This document shows, one piece after another, positions 1-10,473 of a stretch of 64,000 bases of DNA. Position 1 is the first letter of the stretch. Each line of letters opens with the position of its first letter. Source of the stretch: Achromobacter sp. UMC46 (GTDB lineage: Bacteria; Pseudomonadota; Gammaproteobacteria; Burkholderiales; Burkholderiaceae_B); assembly GCF_014170335.1 (NCBI RefSeq), contig NZ_LZZS01000004.1, forward strand, positions 372,001-436,000, read 5' to 3'. The notes beneath the pieces are model-generated. The model was not told the origin of the DNA and did not search any database. It saw only the letters and a program-made list of their open reading frames with translations. The position numbers and the translations under genes were made by a program.

Positions 1-339
1 GGCGAAGAGCGCGCCGCCAGCTTCGGCATCGACGTGCGCCGCCTGCGGCTGGTCAGCCTGCTGCGCGTCAGCGCGCTGGCAGCGCTGGCCGTGTCGTTCG
101 TCGGCACCATCGGCTTCGTGGGGCTCGTCGCCCCGCACATCGCCCGCCTGCTGCTGGGCGAAGACCACCGCTACTACCTGCCCGGCAGCGCGCTGGCCGG
201 CGCCTTGATCCTGTCGCTGGCGTCGGTGGCGTCCAAGACCGTCCTGCCCGGCGCCCTGATCCCCGTGGGCATCGTGACGTCACTGGTCGGCATCCCGTTT
301 TTCCTCACCATCGTCGTGCGCGCGCTCAAGCGCGCCTGA
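1..339 (+). CDS. FecCD-family metal-chelate ABC transporter permease (3' part)
   Basis: Only the C-terminal 112 residues lie in the window; the frame is open from base 1, so the gene starts upstream. The segment begins with GEERAASFGID, the cytoplasmic loop typical of BtuC/FecD/FhuB permeases, followed by GTIGFVGLVAPHIARLLLG, the family hallmark, and two further hydrophobic helices ending in a basic tail (VVRALKRA). Proteins of this family form the inner-membrane channel for ferric siderophores, haem or cobalamin. An ATPase of the matching FecE/FepC type lies two genes downstream, with an azurin gene between. The substrate cannot be told from this fragment, and the binding protein would be upstream of the window. 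Confidence 0.93.
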   Translation, partial: GEERAASFGIDVRRLRLVSLLRVSALAALAVSFVGTIGFVGLVAPHIARLLLGEDHRYYLPGSALAGALILSLASVASKTVLPGALIPVGIVTSLVGIPFFLTIVVRALKRA

Positions 340-369
340 CGCCTCGCATCCCCTAAGGAGACTTCCCCG

Positions 370-825
370 ATGCAATCCCGCGTGTGCTTCACCCTTGCCG
401 CCCTGCTGATGACCGGCGCCACCCAGGCCGCCCCCGATGCATGCGCCATCGACGTCGAAGGCCGTCCCGGCAAACAGTTCGGCCCTGACCACATCGTCGT
501 GCCGTCCACCTGCCAGGAATTCACCGTGCGCCTGATCCACACGGGCAAGAACAGCAAGGAGAAGGCAGGCCACAACTGGGTACTGGCCAAGACCGAAGAC
601 ATCGACGCCGTGATGGTCGACGGCATCAAGGCCGGGGCCCCACACGACTTCCTGGCGCAGGGCGACGCCCGCATCCTGGCCAAGACCCCCATGCTGGGCG
701 GTGGCGAAACGGCCACGGTCACCTTCCCCGTCAGCCGCCTGCGCGCGGGCCAGTCCTATACCTACTATTGCTCGTTCCCGGCGCACGCGCAGCACATGCG
801 CGGCACGCTGGTGCTGCAACCCTGA
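370..825 (+). CDS. azu: azurin, periplasmic type-1 blue copper protein
   Basis: A 151-residue precursor with a Sec signal peptide (cleavage expected near TQA-AP, residues 19-22). All azurin copper ligands are present: His68 (in GHNWVL), Cys134, His139 and Met143 (in YYCSFPAHAQHM), with the family spacing C-x4-H-x3-M. Cys25 and Cys48 match the conserved N-terminal disulfide. Azurins carry single electrons in the periplasm; in Pseudomonas azurin has also been linked to copper uptake and oxidative stress. The gene is 30 bp after a FecCD permease and two bases before the ATPase gene, so it is probably cotranscribed with an importer, which is an unusual place for azurin. A good ribosome binding site (aaggag) precedes the start. 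Confidence 0.95.
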   Translation: MQSRVCFTLAALLMTGATQAAPDACAIDVEGRPGKQFGPDHIVVPSTCQEFTVRLIHTGKNSKEKAGHNWVLAKTEDIDAVMVDGIKAGAPHDFLAQGDARILAKTPMLGGGETATVTFPVSRLRAGQSYTYYCSFPAHAQHMRGTLVLQP

Positions 826-827
826 CG

Positions 828-1619
828 ATGGGCTGGCTGCAACTCCACGGGCTGGCCGCCGGCTACGGCGGCCGGCCCGTCCTGCAGGACCTGGACGCGG
901 GGCCAATCGCAGAAGGCACAGTGACTGCCCTGCTCGGTCCCAACGGCAGCGGCAAGTCGACGCTGCTGAAGACGCTGGCCGGCCTGAATCCCGTCATGCG
1001 CGGCGAAGTGCTGCTGGACGGCGAATGCCTGGCGCGCGCCACGCCGGCCCGCCGCGCTGAACGCGCGATGTACATGCCGCAGGCGCTGCCCAAGGGCGTG
1101 CACATGACGGTGTTCGAGTCCGTGCTGGTGGCGGCCCGCTCGGGTCTTCAAAGCCGGCGCGACGCGGCCGGCCCGGCCCTGATGCGCGACGCCATGGCCG
1201 CGATCGCGGACCTGGGCATCGCAACGCTGGCCAGCCGCTACCTGGACGAGCTGTCGGGCGGCCAGAAGCAGCTGGCCTCGCTGGCGCAGGCTTTGGTGCG
1301 CCGGCCGCGCCTGCTGCTGCTGGACGAACCCCTGTCCGCGCTGGACCTGAACTACCAGTTCCACGTCATGGACGTGCTGCGCCGGCAGACCCGCCAGCAC
1401 CGGCTGATCACGCTGGTGGTGCTGCACGACCTGAACATCGCGTTGCGCCATGCCGACCACGCGCTGCTGCTGCACGGCGGTGCGATCGAAGCGGAAGGCC
1501 TGCCGGCCGAGGTGGTCACGCCCGCCACGTTGCGCCGCGTGTACCGCGTGCGGGCCCGGGTCGAACGCTGCCCCCAGGGACAGCCGCAGGTCCATGTCGA
1601 CGGGCTCGCCCAGGCATGA
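828..1619 (+). CDS. FecE/FepC-type ABC transporter ATPase
   Basis: A 263-residue cytoplasmic ATPase. It shows Walker A (GPNGSGKST, about residues 37-45), the signature LSGGQKQ, Walker B followed by DEP (LLLLDEPLSALDL), and the switch histidine in VVLHDLN. LHDLN is typical of the iron-siderophore/cobalamin importer class. The frame stays open 20 codons further upstream inside azurin, but the ATG at 828, two bases after the azurin stop, gives the normal N-terminus (MGWLQLHGLAAGYGGRPVL) and is preferred. It should energise the FecCD permease at the left edge of the window. After the gene there are about 55 bases to the next ORF without a clear terminator. Confidence 0.93.
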   Translation: MGWLQLHGLAAGYGGRPVLQDLDAGPIAEGTVTALLGPNGSGKSTLLKTLAGLNPVMRGEVLLDGECLARATPARRAERAMYMPQALPKGVHMTVFESVLVAARSGLQSRRDAAGPALMRDAMAAIADLGIATLASRYLDELSGGQKQLASLAQALVRRPRLLLLDEPLSALDLNYQFHVMDVLRRQTRQHRLITLVVLHDLNIALRHADHALLLHGGAIEAEGLPAEVVTPATLRRVYRVRARVERCPQGQPQVHVDGLAQA

Positions 1620-1674
1620 CGGCGATATCCTGAGGCGGTATATATTCACCCCTTAGCCATCCCCGGAGTCCCCG

Positions 1675-2607
1675 ATGTCGAGAGGCCGCACCATGGCGTT
1701 TTTTCTCAGCATGCTTGCCGCCCCCGCGGGCGCGTCCGTGATCTACGACAACCATGGCCTCGTGGTGGACGTCGCGACCAGCGGGCGCAGTGACTGGAAC
1801 ACCGGCCAGCGCCAGAACACCCGCACGACGACCATCAGCTTCCAGGGCCACAAACTGTGCGGCCGGGATGTGGGCCGGCTGCTGTACCCGGACGGCAAGG
1901 AGCCCGCCGCCAACACCTTCTTCTGCGCAGGTCCCGCCAAGGCGTTGGAGACCGACGCGGTGCTGGCCTACTTCAACAGCTCCAGCACGGATCCCGTGCT
2001 GGCCCATCTAAAGGTCGTCGACGGCGCCCTGCGCGTAAACCGGTTGGCGCTGTCCGACAAGCGCGACCGCGACCGCCCCAACGGCACCCGTTTCGAAGCC
2101 GCCCGCCTGCCCGGCTGGACGCGGGTCGAGACCGCCTGGAACGAGACGGTGATGATCCGCCACGCGCCGCTCAAGGCATTGAACCTGGGGGCCGGCAAGC
2201 TGCTGGATGTGGACGGCGATGTGGCTTACCTGGCCATCCCGCCGGGCCGGGACGTGGTGGTGGTGCAGCCCGCCACCCGTGTCAAAGACGCCCACGGCTA
2301 CCAGCAGTATGTGCCCGAAATCACCAAATTCGTGGATGCGCCGATCGCGTTCCGCGCCGTGCGCATAAGCGACGGGCGCGAACTGGCGCGGCTGGATTTC
2401 AAGGACACGTGCCTGAGCCTGCCCGTGCTCGAATTCAACCAGCCCGACCCGCTGGCCTTGTCTTCGACCCGGCCCGACGTGGCCTTCGACGACGTGCCGG
2501 CCTGGCGCGCCCGCACCCTGCTGCTGACGCAGGCGCAGGGCCGCGCCACGTTGCGGCTGCAGCCCGGCGTGTCCCTGCCGGCCAAGGCAAACTGCAAACC
2601 GGGCTGA
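1675..2607 (+). CDS. exported protein of unknown function
   Basis: 310 residues. The start is a basic stretch (MSRGRTM) and a hydrophobic segment ending AAPAGAS, consistent with a Sec signal peptide cut near residue 21. The remainder looks like a soluble beta-rich periplasmic protein with three cysteines, at CGRDVG, FFCAG and DTCLSL, and a fourth near the C-terminus (AKANCKPG). I recognise no catalytic motif or family. A ribosome binding site (ccggag) precedes the ATG. It is codirectional with the azurin/ABC genes but may be separate from them, and its stop is 28 bases from the convergent ilvA stop. It shows no obvious similarity to the two exported unknowns at 60.1-61.7 kb. Confidence 0.7.
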   Translation: MSRGRTMAFFLSMLAAPAGASVIYDNHGLVVDVATSGRSDWNTGQRQNTRTTTISFQGHKLCGRDVGRLLYPDGKEPAANTFFCAGPAKALETDAVLAYFNSSSTDPVLAHLKVVDGALRVNRLALSDKRDRDRPNGTRFEAARLPGWTRVETAWNETVMIRHAPLKALNLGAGKLLDVDGDVAYLAIPPGRDVVVVQPATRVKDAHGYQQYVPEITKFVDAPIAFRAVRISDGRELARLDFKDTCLSLPVLEFNQPDPLALSSTRPDVAFDDVPAWRARTLLLTQAQGRATLRLQPGVSLPAKANCKPG

Positions 2608-2635
2608 CGTCCGACCTGCCGTCCGACTCGCGCGC

Positions 2636-4231
2636 TCAGATCAGGAACTGGCGGTAGGCCTCATTGCCGGTTTCCTCGAAATGGGCGTAGCCCAGTTGCA
2701 TCAGGAAGGCGTCCAGCGCCGCGCTGTCGGCCAGCGGCGCCTGGATGCCCACCAGCGCCGAACTGAAGTCCGCGCCCTGATTGCGATAGTGGAACAAGCT
2801 GATGTTCCAGTTGGGCGCCATTTCGGACAGGAACTTCATCAGCGCGCCGGGCCGCTCGGGGAACTCGAAGCGGAACAGGCGTTCGCCGCCCGCCAAGGGC
2901 GAACGCCCGCCGACCATGTAGCGGATGTGCTGCTTGGACACCTCGTTGTTGGTCAGGTCGTTGACCGAAAACCCCTGCTCCTCCAACGCGGCCATGATGT
3001 CGGCCGCGTCCCCGCGGCGCGCGATCTGCATGCTGACGAAGATGTGCGCGGTGCGGGCATCGGCGATGCGGTAGTTGAATTCGGTCACGCTGCGCGGCCC
3101 GAGCACGCGGCAGAAGCGGCGGAAGCTGCCGCGTTCTTCGGGCACGGTCACGGCAAACACCGCTTCGCGCGCTTCGCCGACTTCAGCGCGGTCGGCTACG
3201 AAGCGCATGCGGTCGAAGTTCATGTTGGCGCCGGAGGTAACCGCCACCAGCGACAGGCCCTGCGCGCCTTCGCGTTCCACGTACTTTTTCAGCCCCGCCA
3301 CGGCCAGCGCGCCGGCCGGCTCCAGCACGCTGCGCGTATCCAGGAACATGTCCTTGATCGCCGCGCATACCGCGTCCGTATCCACCAGGATCACTTCGTC
3401 CAGGTACTCGCGGCACAGGCGGAAGGTTTCCTCGCCCACCAGCTTGACCGCCGTCCCGTCCGAAAACAGCCCCACTTCCGGGAGAGTGACGCGCTCGCCC
3501 GCCTGTATCGATTGCGCCATCGCGCAGGAATCCTCGGTCTGCACGCCGATGACCTTCACCCCCGGGTTCACGGTCTTCACATAGGCCGACACCCCTGCCG
3601 CCAGGCTGCCCCCGCCGATCGGCACGAAAATGGCATGCAGGGCGCCAGGGTGCTGACGCAGGATCTCCATGCCGACGGTGCCTTGGCCCGCGATCACATA
3701 GGGGTCGTCAAAGGCGGGAATGAAGGTCAGGTCCTGCTGCTGCGCCAGCGTTTGCGCATGGGCGTAGGCGTCGCTGTAAGAGTCGCCCGCCTGCACCACC
3801 GTGACGGTCGGACCGCCATGCGCGCGCACGGCGTCCACCTTGACCTGCGGCGCCGTCTGCGGCACGACGATGATGGCGCGCACACCCAGTTTCGCCGCGG
3901 AAATGGCCACGCCCTGCGCATGGTTGCCGGCCGACGCGGTGATCACGCCGCGGTCCAGCGCCGCTTGCGGCGTGTTGCGCATCTTGTTGTAGGCGCCACG
4001 CACCTTGAAGGAGAAGACGGGCTGATTGTCTTCGCGCTTCAGGTGGACCGTATTATTCAGCCGCGCCGACAGGCCGCGCGCCGGGTCCAGTTCGGTCTCC
4101 CGCGCAATGTCATAGACCCGGGCGGTCAGGATCTGACGCAGGTACTCGATGGGCGAGGCATTGCCGTCCTGGAAGGCGGGGGTTTCGGCGGGGGTTTCGG
4201 CAACGACGGCGGCGGACGAGCAAGCGGACAT
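2636..4231 (-). CDS. ilvA: threonine dehydratase (threonine ammonia-lyase), biosynthetic
   Basis: 531 residues, the length of the biosynthetic allosteric enzyme (about 500-515) plus about 25 extra N-terminal residues. It deaminates L-threonine to 2-oxobutanoate, the committed step to isoleucine. The PLP lysine is Lys76 in the motif FSFKVRGAYNK; the glycine-rich phosphate loop is seen as IGGGSLAAG. Two ACT-like regulatory domains occupy about residues 350-530 (VFAVTVPEERGSFRRFCRVLG and RLFRFEFPERPGALMKFL), the basis of isoleucine feedback inhibition in this family. Upstream lie an isoleucine-rich leader ORF and an intrinsic terminator, so expression is probably attenuated by charged tRNA-Ile. 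No other ilv genes are in the window. Confidence 0.95.
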   Translation of the reverse strand: MSACSSAAVVAETPAETPAFQDGNASPIEYLRQILTARVYDIARETELDPARGLSARLNNTVHLKREDNQPVFSFKVRGAYNKMRNTPQAALDRGVITASAGNHAQGVAISAAKLGVRAIIVVPQTAPQVKVDAVRAHGGPTVTVVQAGDSYSDAYAHAQTLAQQQDLTFIPAFDDPYVIAGQGTVGMEILRQHPGALHAIFVPIGGGSLAAGVSAYVKTVNPGVKVIGVQTEDSCAMAQSIQAGERVTLPEVGLFSDGTAVKLVGEETFRLCREYLDEVILVDTDAVCAAIKDMFLDTRSVLEPAGALAVAGLKKYVEREGAQGLSLVAVTSGANMNFDRMRFVADRAEVGEAREAVFAVTVPEERGSFRRFCRVLGPRSVTEFNYRIADARTAHIFVSMQIARRGDAADIMAALEEQGFSVNDLTNNEVSKQHIRYMVGGRSPLAGGERLFRFEFPERPGALMKFLSEMAPNWNISLFHYRNQGADFSSALVGIQAPLADSAALDAFLMQLGYAHFEETGNEAYRQFLI

Positions 4232-4274
4232 GGGATTCTCTGCGTTGGGGATACTTGCCCTGCAGAGGCGGCCA

Positions 4275-4300
4275 CAAAAAACCCGCCTCGTGGGGCGGGT
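4275..4300 (-). terminator. attenuator terminator upstream of ilvA
   Basis: On the minus strand, left arm CCCGCC (4299-4294), a six-base loop and right arm GGCGGG (4287-4282) are followed directly by six T (4281-4276). It lies 44 bases upstream of the ilvA ATG and about 27 bases after the leader-peptide stop, the classic place for an amino-acid attenuator. The left arm with one extra base, ACCCGCC (4300-4294), can pair instead with GGTGGGT at the end of the leader ORF (4335-4329; six Watson-Crick pairs and one G-T), giving a mutually exclusive antiterminator. Confidence 0.85.
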
Positions 4301-4325
4301 GGCTGTGACTGACTGCGGTCGCGCG

Positions 4326-4388
4326 CTAACCCACCATTCCAGGAATGATGGTAATAATCAGCGAAATGCGGATGGCGCGGGAAGTCAT
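4326..4388 (-). CDS. isoleucine-rich leader peptide of the ilvA attenuator
   Basis: A 20-codon ORF (ATG at 4388, TAG at 4328-4326), too short for normal gene finding. Six of 20 residues are isoleucine, four of them in the run LIITII at codons 10-15, with Thr, Leu and Val alongside. A ribosome waiting at these Ile codons would leave the last codons (ATG GTG GGT) free to form the antiterminator; one that reaches the stop would cover them and allow the terminator. This fits sensing of charged tRNA-Ile, the end product of the IlvA pathway. There is no clear Shine-Dalgarno sequence, and the predicted transcription start is at or next to the ATG, so the leader may be translated from a leaderless transcript. 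Confidence 0.8.
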   Translation of the reverse strand: MTSRAIRISLIITIIPGMVG

Positions 4389-4395
4389 GCACCGC

Positions 4396-4424
4396 AGCTT
4401 GCGCCCGGCGCGCCCGTTTGTCAA
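4396..4424 (-). promoter_or_regulatory. candidate sigma-70 promoter for the ilvA leader transcript
   Basis: The minus strand carries a perfect -35 box TTGACA (4424-4419). A 17-base spacer leads to CAAGCT (4401-4396), a weak -10. The start point would fall around 4388-4389, at the leader ATG. The -35 is convincing; the -10 and start site are inferred. Confidence 0.5.
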
Positions 4425-7104
<2,680 letters not shown>

Positions 7105-7140
7105 GCCCCACGCCGGGCGGCGATCCCGCCGCCCCAGGCG

Positions 7141-7178
7141 AAAAAAAGCCGGCAGCCCTTCCAGGCTGCCGGCTTTTT
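7141..7178. terminator. bidirectional terminator between icd and dedA
   Basis: A perfect 10-bp stem, GCCGGCAGCC (7148-7157) with GGCTGCCGGC (7164-7173) and a 6-base loop, has seven A before it and five T after it. It can therefore stop icd on the plus strand and dedA on the minus strand, whose stop codon is 16 bases away. Confidence 0.93.
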
Positions 7179-7193
7179 CATGGCGTTTCGCGC

Positions 7194-7847
7194 TTACTGC
7201 GATTCGCCGCGGCGCAACTGCCGCGTTTGGCGCATCTGCACGAACTGCGCCGCGACGGGGATCAGCGACAGGCCGATGATGATCACCGACACCCAATGCA
7301 GGTTCGCGCGCACCCACGGGATCGACCCCAGCCAATACCCGGCCAGCAGCATCGTCGAACACCACAGCACGCCACCGATGACGTTGTAGGCGTAGAACGT
7401 GCGGCGTGGCATCTGCGACAAGCCGGCCACGAATGGCGCCAGCGTGCGCACGATCGGCACGAAGCGGGCCACCGTGATGGTCATGGCGCCGTACCGGGCG
7501 AAGTAGTCGCGCGCGCGCTCCATATGCGCCGGCTTGATCCAGCGGCTATGCGCCAGCCTCTGGCCGGCGGAAGACGACGCGATGGTGTAGTTCAACGCGT
7601 CGCCCGCGATCGCTGCCGCCGTGATCGCGGCCAGCGAAATCGCGGGATCGATACCCGCCAGGCCCAGAAACGCGCCTGCGGCGAACAGCAGCGAATCGCC
7701 GGGCAGGAAGGGCATGACCACCAGCCCCGTCTCCACGAAAATGACACCGGCGATGATCACGGTGCCCAGGATCCAGTTCTGCGCCAGCAACGCCATCAGG
7801 CCGTGCTCGCTCGTCAACCAGGAAAAAATCTCTGTCATGTTCGTCAA
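7194..7847 (-). CDS. DedA-family inner-membrane protein
   Basis: 217 residues with several hydrophobic segments. Family motifs are present: FVETGLVVMPFLPGDSLLFAAG near residue 37, GDALNYTIA, ARDYFARYGAMTITVARFVPIVRTLAPFVAG (the arginine-rich half-helix signature) and a C-terminal pair of helices. DedA proteins are linked to lipid-carrier or phospholipid movement, proton-motive-force homeostasis and resistance to cationic peptides. A second ATG three codons in (7838) is an alternative start. The ArnT-like gene ends only 33 bases upstream on the same strand, so the two probably form an operon; in Burkholderia a DedA protein is needed for aminoarabinose modification of lipid A and colistin resistance, which fits the pairing. 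Confidence 0.92.
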   Translation of the reverse strand: MTNMTEIFSWLTSEHGLMALLAQNWILGTVIIAGVIFVETGLVVMPFLPGDSLLFAAGAFLGLAGIDPAISLAAITAAAIAGDALNYTIASSSAGQRLAHSRWIKPAHMERARDYFARYGAMTITVARFVPIVRTLAPFVAGLSQMPRRTFYAYNVIGGVLWCSTMLLAGYWLGSIPWVRANLHWVSVIIIGLSLIPVAAQFVQMRQTRQLRRGESQ

Positions 7848-7880
7848 TGTGTCCTGTCGGATGAAAATTCCAGGGCGGAT

Positions 7881-9464
7881 CTACCGCGCCGGCGTGCCCG
7901 CGCACATCCGTTGGCGGAATGCCGCGTCGATATCAAGACGCCATACGGCTCGCTTCTCGCCGGCGATGCGCGCCGGCACGCCGGTGATGGCCGGATAGCG
8001 CGGGCCGTCATCGTCCCGGCCCCAGATCCAGAAGCGCGCGCCGTCAGCGGCCGCGCACAGGCGGGGCGTCAGGTCATCGTTGCCCACCAGCACGCGCTTG
8101 CCCATGACGGGATCGAATTGCGCGGCGTCGTACAGTTCCTTGCGCCAGTTGTCCCGGGTGGGAATCTCGGGGTCCTGCCAGTTGTCGACGATCCAGGCGG
8201 GCTCCGCGGCCTGGGTGTAGAAACCCAGGTCGAACGGCAGCGTGTGCAGGGCGATCTGCCCGTCTTGCGGGCGCATTTCGCTGCGCAGCTCTTGCATGGT
8301 CGGCCCTGCGCTGCCGCGCGGATTGTTCGATGCCGCAATGACCGCCCCGACGCAGATGACGACCGCGACGCCGATCGCGATGGTGATGCCCCGGCGCCTG
8401 CAGGCTGCCCAGGCGGGTGCGATACGCTCACTGATCAGCAACGCCAGGGGCGGAAACACCGGCAGCACGTAGCCAATCAGTTTGGACTGAGGAATGGAGA
8501 AGAACACGACCACCACCGCAATCCAGATCGCCATCAACCGTCGCAAGCCGTGCGGATCCGCTTCGCGCCAGAACGCCGGCTTGAAAAGCGCCACGCCCCA
8601 GATCGACCACGGCAACGCCAGCCCGACCACGATCGGGATATAGAACCAGATCGGCTGCGCGTTGTTGAAGCCGCTCTGCGCGAAGCGTTCGAAATGCTGA
8701 TAGACGAAGAAGTAGTGGTAGAAGCCGGGAAACTTCACCTGCATCAGCCAGAACCACGGCACGGCCACCACGGCGAACGCCAGCAACGCCGGCACCCACA
8801 GCAAGGCGCGCATGCCGCGCCAGTCGCGCCGCAGCAGCAGCCAGGCCAGCACGATCGCTCCGGGCAGCGCCAGGCCGATCAAGCCCTTGGCCAGCACCGC
8901 CAGCGCCGCCAGGACACCGGTGGCGATGGACATGGCGCGAAACGGCCGCCCCTGAGCGCGCCGCAAGGCCGTGTCGGCGGCCGCCAGCACGCACAGCGTG
9001 ATCATGCTGGCGACCAGCATATCCATATTGGCGAATTGGGCGGCACCGAAGAACAACGGCGTCAGCCCCAGGATGACCACGGCCCAGCGAGCCTGCGCCA
9101 CGTTCCGGTAGCGCGAGACAAAGGCGTACAACCCTGCCCCGGCGCTCCAGGCGCCGATCAGCGACGGGATCCGCGCGCTGAATTCGTGTACGCCGAACAG
9201 CGCATAGCTGATTTGCGCCAGCCAGTAGTACAGGGGCGGCTTGTGGAAATACGGCATGCCATCCAGCAGCGGCACCATGGGCGAGCGGCTGCGCAGCATC
9301 TCCCAGGCCACGCCGGCGTAGCGCCCTTCATCCGGCAGCGTCAGCCAACGCGCCCAGGCCAGGGCGGCCAACCACACGGCCAGGCACAGCAGCACCTGCC
9401 AGCCGGGAATGTTCTTTTCCGCGCTGACGGGACGGACGGCGGCAGGCGTCATGACGGCGCTCAT
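7881..9464 (-). CDS. ArnT/PMT-type (GT83) membrane glycosyltransferase
   Basis: 527 residues from the ATG at 9464, which has GGAG eight bases upstream; the frame opens 35 codons earlier but without family similarity. About 10-12 hydrophobic helices fill the first 400 residues. The first periplasmic loop has LPDEGRYAGVAWEM, the acidic motif of ArnT-like enzymes, then MPYFHKPPLYYWL, also typical. The family moves sugars from undecaprenyl phosphate to acceptors such as lipid A. The true sugar is unknown: aminoarabinose (ArnT) in Enterobacteria, glucosamine (LgmB) in Bordetella. No arnBCD-like genes are nearby to decide. The C-terminal 120 residues are a soluble periplasmic domain. dedA follows after 33 bases. 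Confidence 0.85.
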   Translation of the reverse strand: MSAVMTPAAVRPVSAEKNIPGWQVLLCLAVWLAALAWARWLTLPDEGRYAGVAWEMLRSRSPMVPLLDGMPYFHKPPLYYWLAQISYALFGVHEFSARIPSLIGAWSAGAGLYAFVSRYRNVAQARWAVVILGLTPLFFGAAQFANMDMLVASMITLCVLAAADTALRRAQGRPFRAMSIATGVLAALAVLAKGLIGLALPGAIVLAWLLLRRDWRGMRALLWVPALLAFAVVAVPWFWLMQVKFPGFYHYFFVYQHFERFAQSGFNNAQPIWFYIPIVVGLALPWSIWGVALFKPAFWREADPHGLRRLMAIWIAVVVVFFSIPQSKLIGYVLPVFPPLALLISERIAPAWAACRRRGITIAIGVAVVICVGAVIAASNNPRGSAGPTMQELRSEMRPQDGQIALHTLPFDLGFYTQAAEPAWIVDNWQDPEIPTRDNWRKELYDAAQFDPVMGKRVLVGNDDLTPRLCAAADGARFWIWGRDDDGPRYPAITGVPARIAGEKRAVWRLDIDAAFRQRMCAGTPAR

Positions 9465-9672
9465 GCCTGATGCTCCGAGTGCGCGTGCGCAGCGGCAGAG
9501 CGGATCAGGCGGAACAGAAGGGTCAAACTGGACTCGAATGGCATCGGATTTGGGGGAAAAGGCATTCAAAAGAATGGAAAGCTGGGGACATTATGGAAAA
9601 CCCCGCGTCGATTTCTCATGAAATTTCGTGCCCGAACCCGCCTTTTTCAGCCATTCGTAGGCTGCGCCCCCC

Positions 9673-10473
9673 CTATTTCGACGCCGCCAGCCGGTCCAGG
9701 CGCAGACGCCCGCGGTCATCCGTCAGCCTGCGCATCGCCCCATACGCCGCGCCTATCGCCGCCATGCCGCTGGCGCCGCAGAGCAGGAACATCAGCAGGA
9801 TTTGGTATTTGGCCGCTTCGATCGGGTCCATGCCGGCGATGATCTGGCCCGTCATGATGCCCGGCAGCGTGATGATGCCGGCCGCCGACATCTGGTTGAC
9901 GCTGGGCACGATGCCGCGCCTGACCGATTCCCGCAACAAGGACGAAAACGCCTGATGCGGCGTGGCGCCCAGCGACAGTCGGGCTTCGATCGCCAGTTTT
10001 TCGCGGCGCACGCCCGACAGCACGCCGTCCAGCGCCAGGCTGGCCGCGTTCAGCACGCTGCCCAGCACGATGCCGACCAGAGCGATGGCGTAGCGCGGGT
10101 CATACCAGGGATCGGGGCGCAACGCGGTGTTCAGGATGAACATCGCCGTGATCAGCGTGGTGGCCGCCACCGCCAGCGTGCCGACCCAGCCGTTGCCGTG
10201 CCCGGCCAACCGCATTTTGGGCCGGGCGGCTACCTCGCGGGCGGCCAGCGCCATCATCACCGCCACGACCAGCGCCGTCAGCCAGGGCGCAGCATGCGCG
10301 AACACCACGCGCAGGATATGGCCCACCAGCAGCAGCTGCACCACGGTGCGCACCGCCGCCCACAGGACCTGCCGCTGCAGGTTCAGCCGCAACGCGAAAG
10401 AGATCGCCGCGCACAGCAGCACCAGACAAGAGGCGATCACAAGATCCGTCGCCTGTAAGGTAATCACGTCCAT
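9673..10473 (-). CDS. fetB: FetB-type ABC exporter permease (YbbM family)
   Basis: 266 residues from the ATG at 10473; the frame runs on upstream through fetA but only this start gives the family N-terminus. Several hydrophobic helices; conserved segments include LRLNLQRQVLWAAVRTVVQLLLVGHIL, EARLSLGATPHQAFSSLLRESVRRGIVPSVNQ and AAGIITLPGIMTGQIIAGMDPIEAAKYQI, all typical of the UPF0014/FetB family. In E. coli FetAB exports iron and lowers oxidative stress. The start overlaps the end of fetA by 10 bases, implying translational coupling. Confidence 0.88.
   Translation of the reverse strand: MDVITLQATDLVIASCLVLLCAAISFALRLNLQRQVLWAAVRTVVQLLLVGHILRVVFAHAAPWLTALVVAVMMALAAREVAARPKMRLAGHGNGWVGTLAVAATTLITAMFILNTALRPDPWYDPRYAIALVGIVLGSVLNAASLALDGVLSGVRREKLAIEARLSLGATPHQAFSSLLRESVRRGIVPSVNQMSAAGIITLPGIMTGQIIAGMDPIEAAKYQILLMFLLCGASGMAAIGAAYGAMRRLTDDRGRLRLDRLAASK

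Noticed and set aside
2681-4312. 543-codon plus-strand open frame opposite ilvA
   Set aside because: His/Arg/Gln-rich translation without domains; it is the antisense shadow of ilvA in GC-rich DNA.
4126-4392. 88-codon minus-strand ORF over the ilvA leader region
   Set aside because: It reads through the attenuator hairpin in another frame and lacks similarity; the 20-codon Ile-rich ORF explains the region better.
7227-9470. 747-codon plus-strand open frame opposite dedA and the ArnT-like gene
   Set aside because: Composition of an antisense shadow (His/Arg/Gln), crossing two real genes.
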